This document shows, one piece after another, positions 15,699 through 26,181 of a DNA stretch of 64,000 nt. The translations under genes and the position numbers were made by a program. The stretch covers positions 124,001-188,000 of the forward strand of contig JAFVUV010000032.1 in NCBI GenBank assembly GCA_017502525.1, written 5' to 3'. This stretch comes from Clostridia bacterium (lineage in GTDB: Bacteria > Bacillota > Clostridia > Christensenellales > Borkfalkiaceae). The notes under the pieces were generated by a model that did not search any database, was not told where the DNA came from, and saw nothing but the letters and a program-made list of their open reading frames with translations. Position 1 is the first letter of the stretch. Each line of letters starts with the position of its first letter.

Positions 15699-16319
15699 AT
15701 GAAAAGAACGGTTAATGTTGCGGTTTTAGTTTCGGGTGGCGGAACTAACTTGCAAGCTATTATTGATTTTGCCGGTGAAGGCAAGCTCGAAAGCGGTAAT
15801 TTGGTTAAAGTTATTTCAAATAAAGCTGATGCTTACGCGCTAACGCGCGCTACTGACGCGGAAATAGATACGGCGGTAGTTATAAAGAAAGGTAGGACTC
15901 AAGAAGAGTTTGAAAGCGACCTTATAAAAGAACTTGACGCTTGTGGTGCTGAGGTTATAGTCCTTGCAGGATTTATGTGTATACTTTCTAAAAATTTTAC
16001 CGATAGATATAAAGACAGAATAATCAACGTCCATCCGTCGCTTATTCCTAGTTTTTGTGGCGAAGGTTTTTACGGATTGAAAGTACACGAAGCAGCGCTT
16101 AGTTACGGTGTTAAAGTAACGGGCGCAACCGTGCATTTCGTTAACGAAATTCCAGATGGCGGAAAGATTATAATGCAACGTGCGGTTAAGATTAAGGAAA
16201 ATGATACGCCTGAATCTTTACAAAAACGCGTTATGCAAGAAGCGGAGTGGAAAATTTTACCCGCATCACTTGAATTGGTTTGTAAAAATATACTTAAAGG
16301 AGACAGTTATGAGCGTTAA
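15699..16319 (+). CDS. purN: Phosphoribosylglycinamide formyltransferase 1
   Basis: PurN formylates GAR with 10-formyl-THF. The protein is 206 residues. Motifs are VLVSGGGTNLQAI (about 9-21), LAGFMCILS, the catalytic region INVHPSLIPSF (Asn and His), and GATVHFVNEIPDGG with the conserved Asp. The last 11 bases overlap the next gene, indicating translational coupling. Ribosome site is GAGGAG. Confidence 0.96.
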   Translation: MKRTVNVAVLVSGGGTNLQAIIDFAGEGKLESGNLVKVISNKADAYALTRATDAEIDTAVVIKKGRTQEEFESDLIKELDACGAEVIVLAGFMCILSKNFTDRYKDRIINVHPSLIPSFCGEGFYGLKVHEAALSYGVKVTGATVHFVNEIPDGGKIIMQRAVKIKENDTPESLQKRVMQEAEWKILPASLELVCKNILKGDSYER

Positions 16320-17046
16320 GGGCTTGAACAAGATAGAAGATTTATTAAAAAACAACACTTATCCCGGTAGGGGTATTATAGTAGGTAAAAGTGCCGACGG
16401 TAAAAACGCTATGATTGCTTATTTTATAATGGGCAGAAGCGAAAACAGCCGTAACCGTATTTTTGAAAGATTTGACGGCGGGATGAGAACGAAGGCGTTT
16501 GACGAAAGCAAATTAGTTGACCCAAGTTTGATAATTTACAATCCTTACTTAGAATGTGGCGCAAGCGATATCGTTACCAACGGCGACCAAACCGACACGG
16601 TGTTCAACTTTATAAAAGAAAACGGGGACGACGGTTTCGCGTTTGAAAAATCTTTACACACAAGAGAGTTTGAACCCGACCACCCCAACTTTACGCCTAG
16701 AATTTCAGCAATATTAAATTACGATTTTAATGCAAACGACTTTAAGTATAAGATGTCTATCTTAAAGAGTAGCGACGGTAATCCCGAAGTTTGCGATAGA
16801 TATTTTTACAGCTATTCACCCTTAAACGGTTTAGGCCATTTTATTCATACTTACGAATGCGACGGCAACCCGATTCCGTCGTTCTACGGAGAACCCGAAA
16901 GAGTTACGCTTCCCAACACCGCGCAAGAACTTGCAGATTTAGTTTGGGAAAATCTTAACCAAGAAAATAAAGTTTCTCTATTCGTTAGAACGGTAAGTTT
17001 AGCGGATGGAAAGTCACAAGAAATTATTATTAACAAAAACAAATAG
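16309..17046 (+). CDS. Stand-alone IMP cyclohydrolase (PurO-like)
   Basis: This 245-residue protein, starting at the ATG at 16309 with AAAGGAG upstream, belongs by appearance to the IMP_cyclohyd (PurO-type) family first found in archaea: YPGRGIIVGKS near the N-terminus, YFIMGRSENSRNR (about 43-55), and LVDPSLIIYNP. It should catalyse the last ring closure, FAICAR to IMP. A longer in-frame start at 16180 is rejected because it lies deep inside purN. Position between purN and the stand-alone transformylase supports the role. Together the two genes replace the usual fused PurH. Gene symbol purO is the archaeal name; I leave it blank because the assignment is by eye. Confidence 0.88.
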   Translation: MSVKGLNKIEDLLKNNTYPGRGIIVGKSADGKNAMIAYFIMGRSENSRNRIFERFDGGMRTKAFDESKLVDPSLIIYNPYLECGASDIVTNGDQTDTVFNFIKENGDDGFAFEKSLHTREFEPDHPNFTPRISAILNYDFNANDFKYKMSILKSSDGNPEVCDRYFYSYSPLNGLGHFIHTYECDGNPIPSFYGEPERVTLPNTAQELADLVWENLNQENKVSLFVRTVSLADGKSQEIIINKNK

Positions 17047-17055
17047 GAGTGCGTT

Positions 17056-18243
17056 ATGAAAGAATTTGAACTTAAATACGGCTGTAACCCCAACCAAAAA
17101 CCGTCTAAAATTTATATGGCTAACGGAAAAGAACTTCCCGTTACTATTTTGAACGGTAGACCTGGTTATATTAACTTTCTTGACGCGCTTAATTCGTGGC
17201 AACTTGTTAAAGAATTAAAAGAAGCAACGGGTAAACCTTGTGCAACTTCATTTAAGCACGTTAGCCCCGCAGGTGCGGCTGTTGGTGAAAAACTTTCAGA
17301 AGTTGAAAAGAAGGCTTGCTTTGTCGACGATATCGCAGGCTTAGACGATTCTCCCATTGCTTGCGCATATGCAAGGGCAAGGGGAACTGATAGAATGAGT
17401 TCGTTTGGCGATTGGATTGCACTTTCCGACGAATGTGACGAAACTACCGCGAAAATTATTAAGCGTGAAGTTTCTGACGGCGTTATTGCTCCTTCTTATT
17501 CGGAAAAGGCTCTTGAAATCTTAAAGGCTAAGAGAAACGGCTCGTACAACGTCGTTCAAATCGACCCCGATTATATCCCCGAAGAAAAAGAAACCAAACA
17601 AGTTTTCGGCGTTACTTTTGAACAGGGCAGAAACAATTTCAAAATCAACAAAGAATTAGTAACCAAAGAAATCGTTACGGCAAATAAGAATATGCCCGAA
17701 AGTGCTATTCAAGATTTAATCGTTGCATTAATAACCTTAAAATATACGCAATCTAACTCGGTATGCTTTGCTCATAACGGTCAAGCAATCGGCGTTGGCG
17801 CAGGTCAACAATCAAGAATACATTGTACTCGCCTTGCTGGTAGCAAAGCTGACAACTGGTTCTTGCGCCAAAGTGAAAAGGTATTAAATCTTCCTTTCCT
17901 ACCAACCGTTGGTAGACCTGATAGAAACAACGTTATCGATATTTACATTTCGGATGAGTGTGAAGACTTGCTCGTTGACGGAGTATGGCAACAATATTTT
18001 AGTGAAAAGCCTTCATTGTTTACTAGAGAAGAAAAACGCGAAGTTTTATCTAAGATTAGTGGCGTTGCACTCGGTTCAGATGCGTTCTTCCCCTTTAGAG
18101 ATAATATTGAAAGGGCAGCAAAAAGTGGCGTAAGTTATATAGCACAACCAGGTGGCTCGGTTAGAGACGATTTAGTTATCGAATCGTGCGACCAAAGAGA
18201 TATGGTTATGTCGTTTACTGGCATGCGTTTATTCCACCACTAA
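17056..18243 (+). CDS. AICAR formyltransferase without the IMP cyclohydrolase domain
   Basis: This 395-residue enzyme resembles the C-terminal transformylase half of PurH: it formylates AICAR with 10-formyl-THF. Evidence is SFKHVSPAGAAVG (about 68-80, catalytic Lys-His pair), YARARGTDRMSSFGDW, TLKYTQSNSVCFA, GAGQQSRIHCTRLAG and SDAFFPFRD. The N-terminal MGS-like cyclohydrolase domain of ordinary PurH is absent; that step is assigned to the PurO-like gene ten bases upstream. ZTP/ZMP, the ligand of the operon's riboswitch, is this enzyme's substrate and its derivative, so the switch senses a block at this step. Confidence 0.93.
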   Translation: MKEFELKYGCNPNQKPSKIYMANGKELPVTILNGRPGYINFLDALNSWQLVKELKEATGKPCATSFKHVSPAGAAVGEKLSEVEKKACFVDDIAGLDDSPIACAYARARGTDRMSSFGDWIALSDECDETTAKIIKREVSDGVIAPSYSEKALEILKAKRNGSYNVVQIDPDYIPEEKETKQVFGVTFEQGRNNFKINKELVTKEIVTANKNMPESAIQDLIVALITLKYTQSNSVCFAHNGQAIGVGAGQQSRIHCTRLAGSKADNWFLRQSEKVLNLPFLPTVGRPDRNNVIDIYISDECEDLLVDGVWQQYFSEKPSLFTREEKREVLSKISGVALGSDAFFPFRDNIERAAKSGVSYIAQPGGSVRDDLVIESCDQRDMVMSFTGMRLFHH

Positions 18244-18257
18244 TTTGGAGATGAAAA

Positions 18258-19529
18258 ATGAAAGTTTTAGTTGTAGGTAACGGCGGTAGAGAACACGCCA
18301 TTATTCAAAGTCTTAAGAAGAGTAAAAAAATCAAGCAACTTTTTGCAATCGCGGGTAACGGTGGTATAGCACACGACGCAACCACGGTTGATATGAACGT
18401 TAAAGATATCGTTAAAGTTGCAGACTGGGCGGTTGAAAATAAAATCGACTTTGCAGTAGTCGCTCCCGACGACCCACTAGTTTTGGGTGCGGTCAACGAA
18501 CTTAATGCAAGGGGAATACCTTGCTTTGGTCCTACAAAGGAAGCCGCTATTATTGAAGGAAGTAAGATTTTTTCTAAAAACCTTATGAAAAAATACGGTA
18601 TTCCCACGGCAAATTACGAAACCTTTTCTGATATGGAAAGCGCGTTTAAGTATCTTGAAACCCAAGATATGCCTATCGTAATTAAAGCGGATGGGCTTGC
18701 GCTCGGTAAAGGCGTTATTATTGCTGAAAACTTAAACGATGCAAAAGACGCTGTTAAAAGTATGATGGAAGATAAAGTTTTCGGTGCGTCGGGTAGCAAC
18801 GTCGTTATTGAAGAATTTTTAACCGGACCTGAAGTTTCAGTTCTTTCGTTTACCGACGGCAAAACGCTAGTTCCTATGATTTCTTCAATGGACCACAAGC
18901 GCGCGCTCGATAACGATAAGGGTTTGAATACGGGGGGCATGGGCACGGTTGCACCAAACCCATATTACACCGAAAGCGTTGCTAAAGAGTGTATGGAAAA
19001 AATCTTTATTCCCACAATGAACGCAATGAACGCAGAAGGCAGGACTTTTAAGGGTTGCTTGTATTTTGGACTTATGCTCACACCCAAGGGACCTAAGGTA
19101 ATTGAGTACAATTGCCGTTTTGGCGACCCCGAAACGCAAGTAGTTCTTCCGCTTCTTAAATCCGACCTTTTTGAGATTATGCAAGCCGTTGCTGAAGAAA
19201 GACTTTCGGAAGTTAAAGTTGAGTTTAAGAAAAAATCTGCTTGTTGCGTTATTATGGCAAGCAAAGGTTACCCTGAAAAATATGATAAGGGTTTTGAAAT
19301 AACCTTTAAGACTAGTAGAAAGAACGTTTTTGTCGCAGGCGCAAAGCTTGAAGACGGAAAACTTTTGACTAACGGCGGTAGGGTTTTAGGCGTTACCGCA
19401 GTAGCTTACGACTTAAAGAAAGCAATTAAAAAAGCATATAAAAAATCATCTAAAATATATTTTAAGAACGCGTATTATAGAAACGATATCGGTGCGCGTG
19501 CACTTAAAGCATACGGAGAAAAAATATAA
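18258..19529 (+). CDS. purD: Phosphoribosylamine-glycine ligase
   Basis: PurD joins glycine to phosphoribosylamine with ATP. The 423-residue ATP-grasp protein begins with the family's MKVLVVGNGGREHAI. It has FGPTKEAAIIEGSK, KADGLALGKGVIIA (about 139-152), MDHKRALDNDKGLNTGGMG and FGDPETQVVLP (about 291-301). Its TAA shares an A with the ATG of purL (TAATG), so translation is coupled. Confidence 0.97.
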   Translation: MKVLVVGNGGREHAIIQSLKKSKKIKQLFAIAGNGGIAHDATTVDMNVKDIVKVADWAVENKIDFAVVAPDDPLVLGAVNELNARGIPCFGPTKEAAIIEGSKIFSKNLMKKYGIPTANYETFSDMESAFKYLETQDMPIVIKADGLALGKGVIIAENLNDAKDAVKSMMEDKVFGASGSNVVIEEFLTGPEVSVLSFTDGKTLVPMISSMDHKRALDNDKGLNTGGMGTVAPNPYYTESVAKECMEKIFIPTMNAMNAEGRTFKGCLYFGLMLTPKGPKVIEYNCRFGDPETQVVLPLLKSDLFEIMQAVAEERLSEVKVEFKKKSACCVIMASKGYPEKYDKGFEITFKTSRKNVFVAGAKLEDGKLLTNGGRVLGVTAVAYDLKKAIKKAYKKSSKIYFKNAYYRNDIGARALKAYGEKI

Positions 19530-22500
19530 TGGTTTACAGAATTTACGTTGCAAAAAAACAAGATTATGCGCTTGAAGCTAACGCTTTGAAAGGCGAAATT
19601 GAAAACTTACTTAAAATCAACGGTGTTAAGGAACTTAAAGTAATCAACCGTTACGACGTTGAAGGGATTGATAAAGAACTTTTCGATAAGTGTATCAATT
19701 CGGTTTTTTCCGAACCGCAAATTGACGATACTTTTACCGCTCTTCCCACAGCTGATTACGTTTTTGCAGTTGAACCGTTACCTGGTCAATTCGACCAACG
19801 TGCCGACTCTGCCGCACAATGCGTTCAGTTGTTCTCTGCAGGCAATCGCCCCGAAGTGAAAACTGCTAAAGTTTACGCTATTAACGGGAACATTTCGGAC
19901 GAGCAATTAACTGCTATCAAAAAATACGTTATCAACCCCGTAGAGTGCAGGGAGGCTGACCTTGCTGAAAAGCAAACGCTTGCCACCGTTTACTCTGTTC
20001 CTGAAAAAGTTGACACTTTAACAGGCTTTAATAAACTTGACGTAGAAGGCTTAAAAGTTTTCCTTAAAGAAAAAGGGCTTGCAATGGATATTGACGACCT
20101 TAAATTTTTGCAAGCGTATTTCGTTAAAGAAGACAGAGACCCCACTATCACCGAAATTAAAATGATAGATACTTATTGGTCCGACCATTGTCGTCATACT
20201 ACCTTCTTAACGACCATTGAAAACGCAGAATTTGAAGATGCACTTGCTCAAAAGATTTTTGACGAGTATATTGCAACTAGAAAAGAACTTAATAGAACTA
20301 AGCCCATTAACTTAATGGACCTTGCTACTATCGCTACCAGATATCACAAAAAGACGGGGGCGCTTCCCAAAATTGACGAGAGCGAAGAAATTAACGCTTG
20401 TACGGTTAAAATCAAGGTTAACATTGGTGGAGAACAACAAGACTGGTTGTTGCTCTTTAAAAACGAAACGCATAATCACCCCACGGAAATAGAACCTTTT
20501 GGCGGTGCTGCAACTTGTATCGGCGGTGCTATTCGTGACCCGTTGTCGGGTAGAAGTTACGTTTACGCAGCAATGCGTGTAACGGGTGCAGGCGATCCGC
20601 TTAAACCCTTAAGCGAAACCATTAAGGGTAAACTTCCTCAAAGAAAAATCGTTACTACCGCAGCAAGCGGATATTCATCTTATGGTAACCAAATCGGGTT
20701 AGCAACGGGTATAGTTGATGAAATATATCACGAAGGATACGTTGCTAAGCGTATGGAAATCGGTGCGGTTATCGCTGCTGCGCCGGAAAAGAACGTTCGT
20801 CGTGAAGTTCCCGCTAAAGGCGACGTGGTTATCTTACTCGGCGGTAGAACGGGTAGAGACGGTTGCGGTGGTGCGACGGGCTCTTCTAAATCACACAATA
20901 TAGAATCGCTTTCTTCTTGCGGTGCTGAAGTTCAAAAGGGTAACGCTCCAGAAGAGAGAAAATTACAAAGATTGTTTAGAAACGAAGAAGCATCACGCTT
21001 GATTAAGCGTTGTAACGACTTCGGTGCAGGCGGTGTTTCAGTTGCTATCGGTGAACTTGCCGACGGACTAAATATCGACCTTGATAAAGTTCCCAAAAAA
21101 TATGAAGGTCTTGACGGCACGGAACTTGCAATCAGCGAATCTCAAGAAAGAATGGCTGTTGTAGTTGAAGCAAAAGACGCAGATAGATTTATGGAACTTG
21201 CAACTAGCGAAAACTTGGAAGCAACCATCGTTGCTACCGTAACGGACGACGCTAGACTTAAAATGACTTGGAAAGGCAACACTATAGTTGATATTTCAAG
21301 AGAATTCTTAAACTCTAACGGCGCGGAAAAGAAAACCAACGTTAAGGTAGTTAAACAAGAATTAGCGCAAAAAGAAATCCCCGCTGATTTTGAAAGCGGT
21401 ATTAAATCGCTTGCAAGTGACCTTAACGTGTGCAGTAAACGCGGTCTTTCCGAAAGATTTGACTCTACCATCGGCGCAGGTACGGTACTTATGCCTTTTG
21501 GTGGAAAGAATCAACGCACGCCTATTCAAGCAATGGTTAATAAAGTTTCGGTTGAAAACGCTGATACCGATACTTGTTCGTTTATGAGTTGGGGATACAA
21601 TCCTTTCGTTGCTGAAAAGAGCCCATTATACGGTGGCTACTACGCAGTAATTGAGAGCGTATGTAAACTTATCGCTACGGGCGCAACTTTTGACGATACT
21701 TATTTAACTTTCCAAGAATACTTTGAGAAACCCAACAAAGACGCATCGCGTTGGGGCAAACCTTGCGCTGCACTTTTAGGTGCGTTTAGAGCGCAAAGAG
21801 AACTTAAACTTTCCGCTATCGGTGGAAAGGACAGTATGAGTGGTTCGTTTGAAAAAATTGACGTTCCGCCCACGCTCGTATCTTTCGCCGTTACTACCGA
21901 TACGCTTGATAAAGTTGTTTCGCCTGAATTCAAAAAGGCTGGAAGCAAAGTAGTTCTTCTCAATTCTAAAAAGACTGAAGACGGACTTATTGACACGGCT
22001 GACTTGATTGAAAACTTCCGTTTAATCGAGAAGCTCAATGCTGAAGGCAAGATTTTATCTATGTACACCATATCTATTGGTGGACTTGCTGAAGCAGTTA
22101 TGAAAATGGCGTTTGGTAACGATATCGGCTTTAAGTTTAACGACGTTGAACTCAAAGAGATATTCGGTTACAATTACGGTTCGTTCGTTATCGAACTTGC
22201 CGACGGGGCAAATCTTGAAAAGGCAGTTGAAATCGGCTACACTACTGAAAAGGCTGAAATTTCATATAACGGCAAAGCAATTTGCTTAAATAAACTTCTC
22301 GGCGTTTACGAGGACAAGTTGGAAAGCGTGTTTAAGTGTAACGACGTAGAGACTTCTAAAGGCGAAATTCCTGAAATTAAATATAGCGCAAACGATTGGA
22401 GTTATTCACCCACTAAGTTTGCTAAACCTAGGGTTTTAGTTCCCGTATTCCCCGGTACTAACTGTGAGTACGATACTAAAAAAGCGTTCGCAAGAGAAGG

Positions 22501-23218
22501 CGCAGAAGTAGAAATTTTCGTTATTAAAAATATTAAAGACGTTAAAGAAGCGGTTGACCAATTTGCTCAAAAGGTTAAAAACTGTCAAATTATCTTCGTT
22601 CCAGGTGGTTTCTCGGGTGGCGACGAACCCGATGGCTCTGGTAAGTTTATTACCGCGTTCTTTAGAAATAAAGCGATTAAAGAAAACGTTACCGAACTTT
22701 TAGATGTTAGAAAAGGTCTTATGGGTGGTATTTGTAACGGTTTCCAAGCGTTAATTAAATTGGGATTAGTACCTTACGGTAAAATTACCGACGAGGTTAC
22801 GCCCGAAATGGCAACGCTTACGTTTAACACTATTGCGCGCCACCAATCAATGCTCGTTAGAACGAGAATTGCATCAAACAAATCTCCGTGGCTTATGGAA
22901 ACTAACGTTGGCGACGTATACACCGTGCCGATTTCTCACGGTGAAGGTAGATTTATCGCGCCTGACGCGCTCGTTAAAGAACTTATTGCTAACGGTCAAG
23001 TTGCAACTCAATACGTTGACGATAAGGGTATGCCGACTTACGATATTAAGTTTAATCCCAATAACTCCGTATTTGCAATCGAAGGTATTACTTCACCCGA
23101 CGGTAGAGTATTCGGTAAGATGGGACACTCTGAAAGAACGGGCAACGGCTTGTACAAAAACGTTTTGGGCGAGTACGATATTAAAATGTTCAAATCTGCA
23201 GTTAAATATTTCAAATAA
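19529..23218 (+). CDS. purL: Phosphoribosylformylglycinamidine synthase, single-chain
   Basis: FGAM synthase uses glutamine and ATP to convert FGAR to FGAM. The 1229-residue protein fuses an N-terminal PurS-like region (about 1-170), two AIR-synthetase-type halves (for example DTYWSDHCRHTTF near 213 and FKNETHNHPTEIEPFGGA near 310) and a C-terminal class I glutaminase with PVFPGTNCEYD, the nucleophile Cys in GGICNGFQ, and SHGEGRF. This long single chain is the form common in Clostridia and streptococci, so no separate purS or purQ is needed. It is the last purine-pathway gene; purC and purB are not in the window. Confidence 0.97.
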   Translation: MVYRIYVAKKQDYALEANALKGEIENLLKINGVKELKVINRYDVEGIDKELFDKCINSVFSEPQIDDTFTALPTADYVFAVEPLPGQFDQRADSAAQCVQLFSAGNRPEVKTAKVYAINGNISDEQLTAIKKYVINPVECREADLAEKQTLATVYSVPEKVDTLTGFNKLDVEGLKVFLKEKGLAMDIDDLKFLQAYFVKEDRDPTITEIKMIDTYWSDHCRHTTFLTTIENAEFEDALAQKIFDEYIATRKELNRTKPINLMDLATIATRYHKKTGALPKIDESEEINACTVKIKVNIGGEQQDWLLLFKNETHNHPTEIEPFGGAATCIGGAIRDPLSGRSYVYAAMRVTGAGDPLKPLSETIKGKLPQRKIVTTAASGYSSYGNQIGLATGIVDEIYHEGYVAKRMEIGAVIAAAPEKNVRREVPAKGDVVILLGGRTGRDGCGGATGSSKSHNIESLSSCGAEVQKGNAPEERKLQRLFRNEEASRLIKRCNDFGAGGVSVAIGELADGLNIDLDKVPKKYEGLDGTELAISESQERMAVVVEAKDADRFMELATSENLEATIVATVTDDARLKMTWKGNTIVDISREFLNSNGAEKKTNVKVVKQELAQKEIPADFESGIKSLASDLNVCSKRGLSERFDSTIGAGTVLMPFGGKNQRTPIQAMVNKVSVENADTDTCSFMSWGYNPFVAEKSPLYGGYYAVIESVCKLIATGATFDDTYLTFQEYFEKPNKDASRWGKPCAALLGAFRAQRELKLSAIGGKDSMSGSFEKIDVPPTLVSFAVTTDTLDKVVSPEFKKAGSKVVLLNSKKTEDGLIDTADLIENFRLIEKLNAEGKILSMYTISIGGLAEAVMKMAFGNDIGFKFNDVELKEIFGYNYGSFVIELADGANLEKAVEIGYTTEKAEISYNGKAICLNKLLGVYEDKLESVFKCNDVETSKGEIPEIKYSANDWSYSPTKFAKPRVLVPVFPGTNCEYDTKKAFAREGAEVEIFVIKNIKDVKEAVDQFAQKVKNCQIIFVPGGFSGGDEPDGSGKFITAFFRNKAIKENVTELLDVRKGLMGGICNGFQALIKLGLVPYGKITDEVTPEMATLTFNTIARHQSMLVRTRIASNKSPWLMETNVGDVYTVPISHGEGRFIAPDALVKELIANGQVATQYVDDKGMPTYDIKFNPNNSVFAIEGITSPDGRVFGKMGHSERTGNGLYKNVLGEYDIKMFKSAVKYFK

Positions 23219-23233
23219 TTACAAGGTGATAAG

Positions 23234-24904
23234 ATGGGATATAAAAGCGATATAGAAATTGCTCAAAGTATTACACCTGAGCATATATTAACTATTGCCG
23301 AACGCGCAGGCGTAGACCCAAAATATATAGAGCAATACGGCAATTACAAAGCAAAAATCGACCTTTCGCTTCTTAAAGAAGAACGAAAAGAAGGAAAACT
23401 TATTTTAGTGACGGCAATTACCCCCACGCCTGCGGGCGAGGGGAAAACCACCACTACGATAGGTCTTGCCGACGGTCTTAAAAGAATAGGCAAAAAGGTT
23501 GTTGTGTCGCTTCGTGAACCGTCGTTAGGCCCTGTTTTTGGGGTTAAAGGCGGTGCTGCCGGTGGCGGATATGCGCAAGTAATTCCTATGGAAGATATTA
23601 ACTTGCACTTTACCGGCGACTTCCACGCAATCGGTGCGGCAAATAACTTACTTGCCGCTATGCTTGATAATCATATCTATCAAGGTAACACTCTCAATAT
23701 AGACCCTAGAAAAATTACTTGGAAACGTTGCGTCGATATGAACGACCGTCAACTTCGTTTCGTTGTGGACGGCTTGGGTGGCAAAGTTAACGGTGTGCCT
23801 AGGGAAGACGGTTACGATATTACCGTTGCTTCCGAAATTATGGCAGTGCTTTGCCTTGCATCGTCTATTACCGACTTAAAAGAAAGGTTATCTAGAATAA
23901 TCGTCGGCTACACTTACGACGATAAACCTGTAACTGCGGGTGACCTAAAAGCGCAAGGCGCAATGACAGCACTCTTAAAAGACGCTATTAAGCCTAACTT
24001 GGTGCAAACTTTAGAAGGTACTCCTGCATTTGTACACGGGGGCCCGTTTGCAAATATCGCGCACGGTTGCAACTCCGTTATCGCTACGAAAATGGCGTTG
24101 ATGATGGGTGATTATGCTGTTACTGAAGCGGGCTTTGGCGCGGATTTAGGTGCGGAAAAATTCCTTGATATTAAGTGCCGTTTGGCAAAACTTAAGCCTG
24201 ATGCCGTGGTAGTCGTTGCTACTATAAGGGCGTTAAAGATGCACGGTGGCTTATCTAAAAACGAACTTAACAACGAAGACCTAGTTGCTCTTGAAAAAGG
24301 ATTGCCTAATCTTCTTCGTCACGTTCACAATATTAAAGACGTTTATAAATTACCGTCGGTTGTTGCGGTTAACCGTTTCCCAACCGATACTGATAAAGAA
24401 ATTGAACTCGTTATAGAAAAGTGTAAACAACTAGGAGTTAACGTCGTTCTTTCAACCGTTTGGGCTGATGGTGGCAAGGGGGGCGAAGCGCTTGCTAAAG
24501 AAATAGTAGAACTTTGCGAAAAAGACAACGACTTTACGTTCAGTTATGATTCAAATTTAAGCATTAAAGAAAAACTAGAAAGCATTGCGATAAAAATTTA
24601 CGGTGGCGACGGCGTTATTTTCACCCCTGAAGCAAATAAACAAATAGCCACTTTAAACGCGCTTGGCTTTGACAAATTGCCTGTGTGTGTTGCAAAAACG
24701 CAATATTCTTTCTCTGACGATATGACAAAACTAGGAGCGCCCACAGGCTTTAAAATTACCGTTAGGTCGTTAAAGGTTTCGGCTGGCGCAGGCTTTATAG
24801 TTGCACTTACTGGCAATATTATGACCATGCCGGGACTTCCTAAAATCCCCGCCGCTGAAAAAATCGACGTTGACGAAAACGGTATTATAAGCGGATTGTT
24901 TTAA
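23234..24904 (+). CDS. fhs: Formate-tetrahydrofolate ligase
   Basis: Fhs makes 10-formyl-THF from formate, THF and ATP. The 556-residue sequence shows the P-loop-like [20 protein letters not shown] (about 56-75), [31 protein letters not shown], and [13 protein letters not shown]. Being the last gene of the purine operon, 15 bp after purL, it supplies the cofactor used by PurN and the AICAR transformylase. It draws on formate from PflB, which is controlled by the same riboswitch class. AAGGTGAT is the ribosome site. Confidence 0.97.
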   Translation: MGYKSDIEIAQSITPEHILTIAERAGVDPKYIEQYGNYKAKIDLSLLKEERKEGKLILVTAITPTPAGEGKTTTTIGLADGLKRIGKKVVVSLREPSLGPVFGVKGGAAGGGYAQVIPMEDINLHFTGDFHAIGAANNLLAAMLDNHIYQGNTLNIDPRKITWKRCVDMNDRQLRFVVDGLGGKVNGVPREDGYDITVASEIMAVLCLASSITDLKERLSRIIVGYTYDDKPVTAGDLKAQGAMTALLKDAIKPNLVQTLEGTPAFVHGGPFANIAHGCNSVIATKMALMMGDYAVTEAGFGADLGAEKFLDIKCRLAKLKPDAVVVVATIRALKMHGGLSKNELNNEDLVALEKGLPNLLRHVHNIKDVYKLPSVVAVNRFPTDTDKEIELVIEKCKQLGVNVVLSTVWADGGKGGEALAKEIVELCEKDNDFTFSYDSNLSIKEKLESIAIKIYGGDGVIFTPEANKQIATLNALGFDKLPVCVAKTQYSFSDDMTKLGAPTGFKITVRSLKVSAGAGFIVALTGNIMTMPGLPKIPAAEKIDVDENGIISGLF

Positions 24905-24916
24905 CTACAACTAATC

Positions 24917-24944
24917 AAAACACTCATTTTTTTGAGTGTTTTTG
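24917..24944 (+). terminator. Terminator of the purine-fhs operon
   Basis: AACACTCA (24919-24926) pairs with TGAGTGTT (24933-24940), followed by TTT. It ends the operon 12 bases after the fhs stop. Confidence 0.88.
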
Positions 24945-25022
24945 GCTTTTATAAGGTTATTTTGTAATCTGTGATTGCATAAAATTATTAAGTGCAAAAT
25001 TTATTAAAACCCTTTAAAGACC

Positions 25023-25051
25023 TTTACAAATCGGTTTCTAAGGTGTATAAT
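25023..25051 (+). promoter_or_regulatory. nagB promoter
   Basis: TTTACA (25023-25028) and TATAAT (25046-25051), 17-bp spacer. Confidence 0.8.
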
Positions 25052-25090
25052 CTTTACGTTAGTATAAAAATTATTTAGGAGCAAATAAAT

Positions 25091-25876
25091 ATGAAATTAA
25101 TCATCAAAGACAATTATGATTCAATGAGTCAATGGGCTGCAGAACATATTGCAAACGCAATTAACAATCATAAAGAAAATCGCCCGTTCGTACTTGGTTT
25201 ACCCACCGGTTCTTCTCCGCTTGGCGTTTATAAAAAACTTATCGAAATGAATAAAGCTGGCAAAGTTTCATTTAAAAACGTTGTTACTTTTAATATGGAC
25301 GAATACGTAGGACTTCCTAAAGACCATGACCAAAGCTATTGGTATTTTATGCACGATAACTTTTTTAACCACATCGATATCCCTGCTGAAAACGTAAATA
25401 TTTTAGACGGCATGGTAGAAGATTTGGAAGCAGAATGCAAGCGTTACGAAGATAAAATTGCATCATATGGTGGAATCGATTTGTTTATGGGTGGTAGTGG
25501 CGTAGATGGACACATCGCTTTTAACGAACCTTTTACTTCATTAACTTCTAGAACGGGTGTTCGTGCATTGACCGAAGACACTTTGATTGTTAACTCACGT
25601 TTCTTTGGTAACGACGTTAATAAAGTTCCCAAAACGGCACTTTCAGTTGGCGTAGGTACAGTTTGCGATTCTAAACAAGTAATGTTGTTGATTAGTGGAC
25701 ATAACAAAGCACGCGCATTGCGTCATTGTGTTGAAGGTGGTGTTGACCACGCTTGGACGATAAGTGCTCTTCAAATGCACAAAGACGGCATCATCGTTTG
25801 CGACGAACCTGCTTGTGGTGAATTAAAAGTAGATACTTACAAATATTTTAAAGAAATTTATAAAAACGAAAAATAA
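25091..25876 (+). CDS. nagB: Glucosamine-6-phosphate deaminase
   Basis: NagB converts glucosamine-6-phosphate to fructose-6-phosphate and ammonia. The 261-residue protein has [16 protein letters not shown] (about 36-51), [20 protein letters not shown] (about 75-94, with the catalytic Asp), [14 protein letters not shown] (about 134-147) and [15 protein letters not shown]. It is monocistronic with its own promoter and terminator. No nagA or PTS gene is adjacent. It links amino-sugar turnover to the polysaccharide locus that follows only by proximity. Confidence 0.96.
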   Translation: MKLIIKDNYDSMSQWAAEHIANAINNHKENRPFVLGLPTGSSPLGVYKKLIEMNKAGKVSFKNVVTFNMDEYVGLPKDHDQSYWYFMHDNFFNHIDIPAENVNILDGMVEDLEAECKRYEDKIASYGGIDLFMGGSGVDGHIAFNEPFTSLTSRTGVRALTEDTLIVNSRFFGNDVNKVPKTALSVGVGTVCDSKQVMLLISGHNKARALRHCVEGGVDHAWTISALQMHKDGIIVCDEPACGELKVDTYKYFKEIYKNEK

Positions 25877-25901
25877 GTTTTGATTTAAGGTTAAAATTGA
25901 T

Positions 25902-25939
25902 AAAAACGGCGAAACAAGTAATATTGTTTCGCCGTTTTT
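25902..25939 (+). terminator. Terminator of nagB
   Basis: AAAACGGCGAAACAA pairs with TTGTTTCGCCGTTTT around a short loop, with a T run. Confidence 0.9.
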
Positions 25940-26032
25940 CGTATTTAAATAAAAACTTAAACATTGTTAATGTTTTACGGGAGAAAGACGAACGAAAAGC
26001 AATAAAAAGTCTAGTATTTTTCTCGAAAGTAA

Positions 26033-26061
26033 TTGAAAATATATTATTTATATGATATAAT
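26033..26061 (+). promoter_or_regulatory. Promoter of the polysaccharide operon
   Basis: TTGAAA (26033-26038) and TATAAT (26056-26061), spacer 17 bp. No other comparably good promoter was noticed until after 42.1 kb, and the genes are closely spaced, so a single long transcript is likely. Confidence 0.75.
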
Positions 26062-26181
26062 ATTGTAGACAAGTTATAGCATGTTGCAAAACTGTTAAAA
26101 TTATTTGGTTTTAGTGCGTTTTTTACAAAAAAACAGCGTTTTATAAACGTGATTAAAAGGTAGAAAATTAAGGAAGTGAAT

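Larger units (their letters stand above)
25877..26181 (+). other. Intergenic stretch between nagB and the polysaccharide operon
   Basis: These 305 bases contain the nagB terminator (25902-25939), the promoter of the polysaccharide operon (26033-26061) and an AT-rich leader of about 115 bases. I see no riboswitch-like or anti-terminator structure and no small gene. Confidence 0.75.

Noticed and set aside
18305..19264. Several open frames on the minus strand of purD, and similar antisense frames over other genes
   Set aside because: They mirror the codon bias of well-identified genes on the other strand, with no ribosome sites or recognisable products.
24905..25090. glmS-type ribozyme or riboswitch before nagB
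   Set aside because: Only a terminator and a promoter are visible; no conserved aptamer core was found.
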